Origin: Natronosalvus halobius
GTDB taxonomy: Archaea; Halobacteriota; Halobacteria; Halobacteriales; Natrialbaceae
Reading direction: 5' to 3'
Assembly (NCBI RefSeq): GCF_024138145.1
Contig: NZ_CP099997.1
Location: 372,001-436,000 of the forward strand
DNA: 64,000 nt
Within the stretch, counting starts at the first letter, position 1. Every line of letters begins with the position of its first letter. Both the position numbers and the translations under genes were made by a program. The notes beneath the pieces were generated by a model that did no database searches, was not told the DNA's origin, and was given only the letters and a program-made list of their open reading frames with translations. This document shows, piece after piece, positions 18,112 to 26,006 of the stretch.

Positions 18112-20667
18112 TCAGGGCTCGCCACTCGAGACGTCGTCGCCGCGAGTCGCGAGCGCCGTCTTCATCGCGGCGACGTTCTCGGGGACGTCGTGGACGCGAA
18201 CGACGTCTGCGCCCCGGTCGACCGCGAGGGCCGTCGCTGCGATCGTCGGCTCGAGGCGCTCGCCGCGGGCGCGACCGACGCGCTCGAACATCGACTTGTG
18301 GGAGTGGCCGATGAGAATCGGGCAACCGAAGGTGCGAAATTCCTCGAGTCGATCCAGGAGTTCGAAGCCTTCGTCGGGCGTCTTCGCGAAGCCGAGTCCA
18401 GGATCGATGAGGATCTGGTCGCGCTCGAGGCCGGCCTTCTCCGCCAGCAACACGCGCTCGGTGAGTTGCTCGATGACGTCCTCGACGACGTCGTCGTACT
18501 GGACGTCACGATCCGGGACGACCGGCGCGTCGATGCTGTGCATGAGGACGACGGGGGCGTCGTGCTCGGCGGCGACGAAGCGCATCTCGGGGTCGGCCAG
18601 CCCGGAGACGTCGTTCACGACGTCTGCGCCGGCCTCGAGGGCGGCCTCGGCGACGGCTGCTCGCCGGGTGTCGACGGAGAGCAGGGCGTCCACGCCCTCG
18701 TCACCGTCCACGCCCCTGTCCTGGTCCTCGTCACTGTGTCCATCACTGCCCCCGCCCCCAGCTAGCCGTTCGATCACGGGCACGACGCGGTCGATTTCGT
18801 CGTCGACCGAGACGGGATCGGCGCCGGGGCGGGTCGATTCTCCGCCCACGTCGACGATTTCGGCACCGGCGTCGACCATGTGCTTGGCGCGGTCGAGGGC
18901 GTCCTCGAGGGCGTCGTACCGGCCGCCGTCGTGGAAGCTGTCGGGGGTCACGTTCAGGACGCCCATGATGCAGGGACCAGTTTCCCAGGGATACTTGGAC
19001 GGCTCGTTTACAGGGGCGTCGAGCTCGAGCGTCGTCCGAAGGTCGTGGGCAATCGACGCCAGGCCATCCGATCGGTCGACGAGCGTCCCGGTCAGGCGGT
19101 CGAACTGGGCGAGTGTCCCCATTAGAACGGCCTCTATCGGGTCGTCCGCGGTCCGGATGCGCGAGAGCGAACACTCCCCGCCGACTCGCACGAGTTCCCG
19201 TTCGATCGTGCTCGCCCCGTCGCGGGGTAGGGCCATCGTGACGACGCGGTGGACGCCGCTCTCGGTCACGTCGGTGATCGTCGCCTCGTCGACGTCCGCC
19301 GCCTCGAGCACGTCACGGGCGTCGCTCCGGTCGCGCACCCGCTTCGGGACGGCCGTTCGCGTCCACCGACGACGAGCCTCGGCGACGGCAAACAGCGACC
19401 CGGTGACGAGCACGCAGTCGTCGGGCTCCGCCGCCTCGAGAGCCGCGTTCAGCGCGTCCAGGACAGCCACTTCGGTGTCGACCGACGGGGCGCCGGCGTT
19501 CGCGAAGACCCGCGCGAGTACGTCGGCGTCCTCGGCGCGCTCGAGGCTCGGTTCACAGGCGGTGACCTGGTCGGGGGTCGGCAGCGCGGCGGCCATCTCG
19601 CGGTGGTCCTTGTCGTGCATCGCGCCGAAGACGAGCTGGAGGTCGTCGTATTCGAACGAGGCGAGCGTCTCGGCGAGTCGCTCGCAGGCCCCCGGGTTGT
19701 GCGCGCCGTCCAGGACGACCAGGGGGTCGGTTCCCATGACCTCGAATCGGCCCGGCCAGTGGGCGTTTCGGAGGCCGCGCTCGACGTCGCGCGTCGAGAC
19801 GTCGGCGACCTGTCTGGCGAGCACGGCGGCGATGCCGGCGTTTTCGGCCTGGTGGGCGCCCAGTACCGGGAGGCGGGCGTCGACAGTCCATCCGTCGCCG
19901 TCGATGGAGACGGCGGCCTCGGCGTGGTTCGTTCGGCCTCCGTAGCGGACGGTGACGTCGGGTCGGTCGGCTGGTTCGCCCTCAGCCTCGAGAGGGCCGC
20001 CTTCGACGGTCCCCACCGTCACCACCTCACCTGCGACCGATCGCACCGTTTCGAGGGCCGTCCCGGTCGTCGCCGTGACCAATGGCGCGTCCGCGGGGGC
20101 GACCTGAGCCTTGTCCGCGGCGATCTCTTCGATCGTGTCGCCGATAATTCCCGTGTGTTCGAGGCTGACGCTGGTGACTGCGCTGGCGACGGGGTCGACT
20201 ACACTGGTGGCGTCGTAGCGGCCACCGATGCCGACCTCGAGGACGGCGACGTCGACGTCCTTTCGGCCGAAGTGCCAGCACGCGAGGGTCGTCATCGCCT
20301 CGAAGAACGTCGGCGAGGCGCCCGCGGCCGCCTGGGCGGTCAGGTACTCGCCGGTTCGCTCGCCGAACTCCCCAACGGCGGCCTTCGGGATCTTCCGCCC
20401 ATCGACGCGGACCCGCTCGCGGAGGTCCTCGAGGTGCGGAGACGTGAAGAGTCCCACCGTGAGCCCCGCTTCCCGGAGGACCGACTCGAGCATCCGCGAC
20501 GTACTGCCCTTTCCGTTCGACCCGGCGACCTGTACGAACGAGACGCCCTCGTGTGGGTCCTCGAGGTGCTCGAGGAACGCCCGGGTCGACTCCGTGCCCG
20601 GGCTGGGACGGAATCGACGTAGGCCGACGAGGAGGTCCGCCGCCTCGTGGTATTCCATACGCGTCAC
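18112..20667 (-). CDS. folCP: Fused dihydrofolate synthase / dihydropteroate synthase
   Basis: The protein has 851 residues. The N-terminal half (about 1-425) is a FolC/Mur-ligase-type folate synthase with the P-loop GSNGKGSTSRM (about 44-54) and LDGAHNPGA (about 312-320). The C-terminal part (about 575-851) is dihydropteroate synthase with MGVLNVTPDSFHDGG, GGESTRPGA, VVNDVSG and DPGLGFAKT. A middle stretch of about 145 residues has no clear enzyme motif. The order, FolC then FolP, is the haloarchaeal arrangement described in Haloferax volcanii. It joins pterin with p-aminobenzoate and then adds glutamate, in the cytoplasm. A TATA-like CCCTAAAGC on the minus strand (about 20691-20699) precedes the start. 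Confidence 0.93.
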   Translation of the reverse strand: MTRMEYHEAADLLVGLRRFRPSPGTESTRAFLEHLEDPHEGVSFVQVAGSNGKGSTSRMLESVLREAGLTVGLFTSPHLEDLRERVRVDGRKIPKAAVGEFGERTGEYLTAQAAAGASPTFFEAMTTLACWHFGRKDVDVAVLEVGIGGRYDATSVVDPVASAVTSVSLEHTGIIGDTIEEIAADKAQVAPADAPLVTATTGTALETVRSVAGEVVTVGTVEGGPLEAEGEPADRPDVTVRYGGRTNHAEAAVSIDGDGWTVDARLPVLGAHQAENAGIAAVLARQVADVSTRDVERGLRNAHWPGRFEVMGTDPLVVLDGAHNPGACERLAETLASFEYDDLQLVFGAMHDKDHREMAAALPTPDQVTACEPSLERAEDADVLARVFANAGAPSVDTEVAVLDALNAALEAAEPDDCVLVTGSLFAVAEARRRWTRTAVPKRVRDRSDARDVLEAADVDEATITDVTESGVHRVVTMALPRDGASTIERELVRVGGECSLSRIRTADDPIEAVLMGTLAQFDRLTGTLVDRSDGLASIAHDLRTTLELDAPVNEPSKYPWETGPCIMGVLNVTPDSFHDGGRYDALEDALDRAKHMVDAGAEIVDVGGESTRPGADPVSVDDEIDRVVPVIERLAGGGGSDGHSDEDQDRGVDGDEGVDALLSVDTRRAAVAEAALEAGADVVNDVSGLADPEMRFVAAEHDAPVVLMHSIDAPVVPDRDVQYDDVVEDVIEQLTERVLLAEKAGLERDQILIDPGLGFAKTPDEGFELLDRLEEFRTFGCPILIGHSHKSMFERVGRARGERLEPTIAATALAVDRGADVVRVHDVPENVAAMKTALATRGDDVSSGEP

Positions 20668-20790
20668 TCAGAGCGCGTCCGCTTTAGGGTGTCGAACCTC
20701 GGTGAGCGGAGACTCGAGACGTGGTACTTTCGAAATCAGTGGTAGCGCGTGTCGATGCCGTATCCGAAGCGATAGTTCCTACCAATTTAT

Positions 20791-20809
20791 TACTATATGT
20801 TTTATAGTA
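20791..20809. repeat. AT-rich inverted repeat
   Basis: TACTATA, 5 bases, TATAGTA forms a perfect 7-bp stem within a strongly AT-rich 60-base stretch. It lies after the stop of the minus-strand gene at 20868 and about 120 bases before the folCP start. A terminator or operator role is possible but unproven. Confidence 0.5.
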
Positions 20810-20867
20810 TAGACCATATCGATTCCCACGTGCGGTTCATTTATCGATACCGTGTGTCGAACCGACG

Positions 20868-21104
20868 TCAGACTCCGCCGTGACCGTTCGGCGGCCGCAA
20901 CACCATGCCGTCGAGCATCGCCACGAGACCCACCAGACTGGCCATCATGAGCGCGGACTCGAATGCGATGTCGGCCAACAGACTCGCCCCAGCGGTGGTC
21001 AGGAAGGCGAGCGGGATAATTGCGAGGTGCAGGTCGTATCGGTCGAATTCTATCTCGAGGTCGAATCGGGGATCAGTCGGCGTATCGATGCCTCTCGTCG
21101 TCAT
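20868..21104 (-). CDS. Small membrane protein of unknown function
   Basis: The protein has 78 residues from the ATG at 21102-21104. The frame is open further up, but the added residues are Pro/Ser/Thr-rich and unlike a haloarchaeal protein, because they are the reverse strand of the neighbouring glycine-zipper gene. The N-terminus is acidic (PTDPRFDLEIEFDRYD, about 9-24) and is followed by two hydrophobic helices (about 27-46 and 48-69). A short Gly-rich tail ends the protein. No domain is recognised. It is transcribed away from the glycine-zipper gene at 21259, and the 150 bases between them probably hold both promoters. Confidence 0.65.
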   Translation of the reverse strand: MTTRGIDTPTDPRFDLEIEFDRYDLHLAIIPLAFLTTAGASLLADIAFESALMMASLVGLVAMLDGMVLRPPNGHGGV

Positions 21105-21258
21105 TGTAATCACCGGTAGACGGTACGGGGTCGCTCGCCAAATTAGTTTTGATACTCCTGGCGATAACCGGGAACGTGCCGTAATAGTGTGGTGTCTCGT
21201 CTCCGCTGCGAAATGGGGCGAGCGATACGGTAATAATCCGGCGGGCGTCTGTATCGCT

Positions 21259-21429
21259 ATGGGAATCGAAACGGACGACGATGAGTCGAAACTGGGCGTG
21301 GGAATTGCGGTGGGCGTCGGAATGGGGGTATCCATTGGCGTAGCGATGGACAATATCGGTGCGGGAATCGCTATCGGCGTCGGAACCGGCGTTGCGCTCG
21401 GAGTCGCGTGGAGCGAAGTCGACGACTAG
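21259..21429 (+). CDS. Glycine-zipper microprotein
   Basis: The protein has 56 residues. After an acidic start (MGIETDDDESKLG) come about 35 residues in which Gly recurs every second or fourth position with Val, Ile and Ala (GVGIAVGVGMGVSIGVAMDN, then a second half with GAGIAIGVGTGVALGVAW). This is a glycine-zipper pattern that can form tightly packed membrane helices. The two halves look like an internal duplication around Met-Asp-Asn. Similar short proteins occur in haloarchaea, but their role is unknown. The ATG at 21259 was chosen because upstream codons are not protein-like. A chance frame is unlikely, given the regular pattern and acidic ends. Confidence 0.65.
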   Translation: MGIETDDDESKLGVGIAVGVGMGVSIGVAMDNIGAGIAIGVGTGVALGVAWSEVDD

Positions 21430-21490
21430 TCGACGAACGGCCGTCCGTGTGCACAGACAATCACGACCACGATGGAGTGCGTTCTGTACG

Positions 21491-22582
21491 TTATTCCGCA
21501 CGGGAAGGCGCTCTGTTCTGGCTCTCGAAAATTGCTCGAGCATCCGCCTCGATACGGTCCATCACCGCGCGTTCGCTCCCGTCGGGCACCTCGAGATGCT
21601 CGAAGTCGTTCATGATGCGGACCATCGCGACCAGTTCGTAGAGCGGCTCGGGGGTCGAAACCGCGTCCGCTCGATCCGGCCTCGCCGTCCGGTACCCCGA
21701 CAGCATCGCCTCGCGGACGAGGGGTCGCCGATCCGACACGCCGGACAGCCCCGCCAGGAAGGCGCCGCTGTAGAGGTAGGCGGCGAACTCGAAATCGAAC
21801 GCCGCCGGGACGGCGAGGGTGTAGCCCCAGTCGAGCATCGCCGTGATCTCGCCCGCCTCGGACTCGACGAGGAGGTTGTGTAAGCCGTGATCGTTGCGGC
21901 CCAGAACGGGATCGAACGGCCTCTCCAGGGCATCGATTCTCGCCTCGATCCACCGCCGCAAATCGGGTGTAAGCGGCGAAAAACGGGAATCGGCGTGGCG
22001 CTCTAGTTCGCGGTCGACGTACGACTGCAGAAACTCCGGCCAGGTGGCCCGCAGATCTCCAACCGTCAGGGCCGACGGCTCGCACTCGGGCCGCCCGCCG
22101 ACGAGGTCGGGCCCGTCGCGACGGACGTGACCGAACCGCTCGACCGCCGGCACTGCGTGTAACTCGGCCAGGTACTCGCCCGTCTCCCGTGCGAGTCGCG
22201 AGAGGGTGTCGTCCTCGAGGTGGCACACGTCCTCGTAGGGCAGCGCCTCGCCGGGCAATGCCTCCATCAGGTAACACGGAGCAGGGAGCGTCTCGTGGTC
22301 GTCCAGGACGCCGAGCACTTCGGGGACCGGGATCGACGTGTGGGCGTCCAGGACGGCCTGGATGCGCGCCTCGTCGGGGATTCCCCACGTTTTCCCGTCG
22401 GGCGAGGCCTTCAGGTACAGGGGCCGCGAACCGCCGTCATCGACGGCCTCGAGACGGTAGACCGAACAGAAGCCGCGTTCGACCGGGGTCGCGTCTCGAA
22501 GCTCGAGCGTTGGGTCGACCATCTCGACGAACTTCTCGACGGCCGACGCCGACAGTGCTCGTGCTTCGGGAACGTCGTCCAT
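21491..22582 (-). CDS. Aminoglycoside-phosphotransferase-family kinase
   Basis: The protein has 363 residues of the APH/choline-kinase fold. The N-lobe contains SRPLYLKASPDGK, with the likely ATP-binding Lys (about residue 59), and YLMEALPGEALP as hinge. The catalytic loop reads GRNDHGLHNLL, with Asp and Asn correctly spaced (D-x4-N) but Arg in place of the usual His before Asp. The metal-binding Asp is in MLDWGY. The substrate may be a sugar, alcohol or small metabolite; antibiotic resistance is not implied. It is a single gene between the glycine-zipper gene (convergent) and carB on the same strand, 88 bases away. Confidence 0.85.
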   Translation of the reverse strand: MDDVPEARALSASAVEKFVEMVDPTLELRDATPVERGFCSVYRLEAVDDGGSRPLYLKASPDGKTWGIPDEARIQAVLDAHTSIPVPEVLGVLDDHETLPAPCYLMEALPGEALPYEDVCHLEDDTLSRLARETGEYLAELHAVPAVERFGHVRRDGPDLVGGRPECEPSALTVGDLRATWPEFLQSYVDRELERHADSRFSPLTPDLRRWIEARIDALERPFDPVLGRNDHGLHNLLVESEAGEITAMLDWGYTLAVPAAFDFEFAAYLYSGAFLAGLSGVSDRRPLVREAMLSGYRTARPDRADAVSTPEPLYELVAMVRIMNDFEHLEVPDGSERAVMDRIEADARAIFESQNRAPSRAE

Positions 22583-22670
22583 AGCCCGAATACCGAATCG
22601 CCCGACAGAATTCTTTCGGTGGTGGGTGACTCTTCACCAGTGCCCCCTTACCAGGGTAAGTCCGGCCCGA

Positions 22671-25600
22671 TCAGCCGCCCCAGTTCGCCACCCGCTGTGG
22701 CCGGTCGGTCACGGCCGCCACGTCGAGGTCGCCGTCGAATCCCTCGAGCGCCTCGAGGTACGCGCGAGCGCTGGCCGCCGTCGAGAGGTACGGGACGTCC
22801 TCCTCGACGGCCATCTCGAGGGCGTCGCGGTCGTCGCTGACGACGAAGTCGACCTCGCCCTTCATGATCGCGGCGGGGACGTCCTCGAACTCGGCGACGT
22901 CGAAGGACCCCTCGAAGCCGTCGACCGCGAGGTCGATCACGGCGGTTCCCTCGCTGACGGCGTTGCCGGCGGCCTGCTGGCCCTTCCAGTAGGCCGTCGC
23001 GAAGTCGCTCGCGGTGCCCATCACTTCGCCGGTCGACTTCATCTCCGGGCCCAGACGTGGGTCGCTTCCCGGCAGGCGGTCGAACGGAAGGACGACCTCC
23101 TTGATCGACGTGTGCTCGGGAATTCGCTCGTCGACACCCTGCTCTGCGAGCGACTCGCCCGCCATCACCTTCGCGGCGAGTTTGGCGATCGGAACGCCGG
23201 TCGCCTTCGAGACGAACGGGACGGTGCGCGAGGAGCGCGGGTTGGCCTCCAGGACGTACACCTCGACGTCCTGATCGTCGTGGACGCCGGTGACCGCCAA
23301 CTGAACGTTCAGCAGACCGACGGTCTCGAGCGCGGTCGCGATCTCCTCGGTGACTTCGCGCACGCGAGCCATCGTCTCGTCGTCGAGCGAGCGCGGCGGG
23401 ATCGTACACGCGGAGTCGCCGGAGTGAACCCCGGCGCTCTCGACGTGTTCCATGACGCCGCCGATCACGATGTCCTCGCCGTCCGAGACGGCATCGACGT
23501 CGAGTTCGACCGCGCCCTCGAGGAACTGGTCGATGAGTATCGGTTTGTCGGGGCTCACGCGGACGGCCTCCTCGATGTACGTCTCGAGTTCGTCGTCGCT
23601 GTGGACGACCTGCATCGCGCGGCCGCCGAGGACGTAGGATGGACGGACGAGAACCGGGTAGCCGATATCGTGAGCGAGGTCGAACGCTTCCTCGCGGCTG
23701 TAGGCAGCACCACCTTCGGGCTGGGCGATGCCCAGATCGTCCATGAGCTGGTTGAACCGGTCGCGGTCCTCCGCGAGGTCCATCGCTTCGACGCTGGTTC
23801 CCATCACCGAACAATCGAGGCCGCGGCGCTCGAGTTCGGCCTCGAGCGGTTCCCCGATGTCGACGGAGGTCTGGCCGCCGAACTGGACCATGACGCCGTC
23901 GGCGCCGGTCGTCTCGACCACGTCCGCGACCTCCTCGGCGGTGATCGGCTCGAAGAACAGGCCGTCGCTGGTGTCGTAGTCCGTCGAGACCGTCTCGGGG
24001 TTGTTGTTGACGACGTGGGCGTCGATGCCCAGTTCCCGCAGGGCGCGCACTGCGTGGACGGCGCAATAGTCGAACTCGACGCCCTGTCCGATGCGGATCG
24101 GGCCGCCGCCGACGACGACGACGCTCTCGACGTCGGTGTCGACTTGGACCTCGTCGTGGGCGATGGGCGAGGAACCGGACTCGAGGGCGTCCCGCGCCGA
24201 GTAGTAGTACGGCGTTGACGCGGCGAACTCACCGGCGCAGGTGTCGACCTGCTTGAAGGTGCGCTCGGGAGCGACGGACTCGACGCTTCCAACGTCGGCG
24301 CCGGCACGAGCTGCGACTTGCTGGTTCGTGAAGCCGAGTTCGGCAGCCTCGGTGAAGTCGCCCTCGGAAGCGGCGACCGACGCCTCGGCGATGTTCTCGA
24401 AGCGCTCGACGTACCACTCGTAGATGCCCGTCAGGCTGCAGACGTCCTCGACGGTGTAGCCGCGCTCGAACGCCTCGAAGATGGCGTAAGGGCGGTCGGG
24501 CGTCGGCGTTTCGAGGTAGTCGGCCTCGAGTTCCTCGTCGGAAACGTCGGCCCAGTCGACGGCGGGGTCGTACTCCGAGGAGCGGAGCGCCTTCAACAGA
24601 CTCTCCTCGAACGTGCGGCCGATGGCCATCGCCTCGCCGGTCGACTTCATCGCCGTGCCGAGTTCGAAGTCGACGTCGTCGAACTTGTCCTTGGGCCAGC
24701 GGGGCACTTTCGTCACGACGTAGTCGATCGCCGGCTCGAACGCCGCGGTCGTCTGTCCCGTAATTTCGTTTTCGATCTCGTGGAGCCGTTTGCCCAGCGC
24801 TACTTTCGCGGTCACGCGGGCGATGGGGTAGCCCGTCGCCTTCGAGGCGAGCGCCGACGAGCGAGAGACGCGCGGGTTCACCTCGACGACGCGGTACTCG
24901 CCGCCGGGCGTGCCATCGTCGTGCCAGGCGAACTGGATGTTACACCCGCCCTGGATGCCGAGTTCGCGGATGACGTCCAGCGCCGCGGTGCGCATCTCCT
25001 GGTGACCGTCGTCGGGGATGACCTGCGAGGGGGTGACGACCGTCGACTCGCCGGTGTGGATGCCCATCGGGTCGAGGTTCTCCATGTTGCAGATGATGAT
25101 ACACGAGTCGTCGGCGTCGCGCATCACCTCGTACTCGAGTTCGACCCAGCCGGCGATCGATTCCGTGATGAGGACCTCGTTGTTCCGCGAGAGGCGGAGT
25201 CCTTTCCGCACGCGAGCGAGGAGTTCGTCCATCTCCTCGACGACACCCGATCCGGAGCCACCCAGCGTGTAGGTCGTCCGGGCGATGACAGGGAGCCCGC
25301 CGACGGCGTCGACGGCGTCCTCGACGCGCTCGCGGAGGTCCTCGTCCGTAACCTCGGTGACCGACTCGCCCGAATCCAGCGAGATGGTCGTCGACCGCGG
25401 CACTGGCTGGCCGATGCTCTCCATGCGCTGGCGGAAGAGGTCCCGGTCCTCCGTGGCGTAGATGGTGTCGAGCGGCGTCCCCATGATCTCGACGTCGTAC
25501 TCATCGAGGACGCCCTCCTCGGCGAGTTCGGCCGTGACGTTCAGTCCAGTCTGGCCGCCGAGGCCGGCGATGACGCCGTCCGGGCGCTCTTTCCGGATAA

Positions 25601-25841
25601 TCTCGGCGATGGCGTCGGTCGTGATCGGCTCGAGGTAGACCCGGTCGGCCATCTCCGGATCGGTCATGATCGTCGCCGGGTTCGAGTTGACGAGAACGAC
25701 GCGCGCGCCCTCCTCCTGGAGGGCTCGGCAGGCCTGGGCGCCCGAATAGTCGAATTCGGCGGCCTGTCCGATCTGGATCGGCCCGCTGCCGATGAGCAGG
25801 ATCGTGCGTCCGTCGTCCCCGGTGTCGTGGTCGGTGCTCAT
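22671..25841 (-). CDS. carB: Carbamoyl-phosphate synthase large subunit
   Basis: The protein has 1056 residues from the ATG at 25841; an ATG at 25937 would add 32 residues lacking the family start. Two homologous ATP-grasp halves are evident: the first opens with LLIGSGPIQIGQAAEFDYSG and the second with VVGGGPIRIGQGVEFDYC. Oligomerisation and C-terminal allosteric (MGS-like) domains complete the usual length. It makes carbamoyl phosphate from bicarbonate, ammonia and 2 ATP for pyrimidines and arginine, in the cytoplasm. The glutamine-hydrolysing partner carA is not in this window, so it must be encoded elsewhere. A minus-strand TATA-like GCTTATTACG (25869-25878) lies 28-37 bases before the start. 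Confidence 0.95.
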   Translation of the reverse strand: MSTDHDTGDDGRTILLIGSGPIQIGQAAEFDYSGAQACRALQEEGARVVLVNSNPATIMTDPEMADRVYLEPITTDAIAEIIRKERPDGVIAGLGGQTGLNVTAELAEEGVLDEYDVEIMGTPLDTIYATEDRDLFRQRMESIGQPVPRSTTISLDSGESVTEVTDEDLRERVEDAVDAVGGLPVIARTTYTLGGSGSGVVEEMDELLARVRKGLRLSRNNEVLITESIAGWVELEYEVMRDADDSCIIICNMENLDPMGIHTGESTVVTPSQVIPDDGHQEMRTAALDVIRELGIQGGCNIQFAWHDDGTPGGEYRVVEVNPRVSRSSALASKATGYPIARVTAKVALGKRLHEIENEITGQTTAAFEPAIDYVVTKVPRWPKDKFDDVDFELGTAMKSTGEAMAIGRTFEESLLKALRSSEYDPAVDWADVSDEELEADYLETPTPDRPYAIFEAFERGYTVEDVCSLTGIYEWYVERFENIAEASVAASEGDFTEAAELGFTNQQVAARAGADVGSVESVAPERTFKQVDTCAGEFAASTPYYYSARDALESGSSPIAHDEVQVDTDVESVVVVGGGPIRIGQGVEFDYCAVHAVRALRELGIDAHVVNNNPETVSTDYDTSDGLFFEPITAEEVADVVETTGADGVMVQFGGQTSVDIGEPLEAELERRGLDCSVMGTSVEAMDLAEDRDRFNQLMDDLGIAQPEGGAAYSREEAFDLAHDIGYPVLVRPSYVLGGRAMQVVHSDDELETYIEEAVRVSPDKPILIDQFLEGAVELDVDAVSDGEDIVIGGVMEHVESAGVHSGDSACTIPPRSLDDETMARVREVTEEIATALETVGLLNVQLAVTGVHDDQDVEVYVLEANPRSSRTVPFVSKATGVPIAKLAAKVMAGESLAEQGVDERIPEHTSIKEVVLPFDRLPGSDPRLGPEMKSTGEVMGTASDFATAYWKGQQAAGNAVSEGTAVIDLAVDGFEGSFDVAEFEDVPAAIMKGEVDFVVSDDRDALEMAVEEDVPYLSTAASARAYLEALEGFDGDLDVAAVTDRPQRVANWGG

Positions 25842-25972
25842 TCGTTGTCCGTCCGAAGTGTGTACATCGTAATAAGCGCCACGAAATAGTGCGATTCTCG
25901 AAATAGAATTTCGAATTTCGTACGATCGACTCGCCACACCTGGTCGCTGAGCTGCCTCAACGGCCGAACTCC

Positions 25973-25980
25973 TTATAGTA
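25973..25980 (+). promoter_or_regulatory. TATA box for the GAF/PAS kinase gene
   Basis: TTATAGTA ends 27 bases before the ATG at 26007, giving a leaderless mRNA. The 165-base gap to carB is divergent and holds both promoters. Confidence 0.65.
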
Positions 25981-26006
25981 GTACCCAGTCATCTATTGCT
26001 AACTAC

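Noticed and set aside
22626-25889. Long open frames on the plus strand opposite carB
   Set aside because: Same strand-shadow effect; carB is unmistakable and the opposite translation has no domain.
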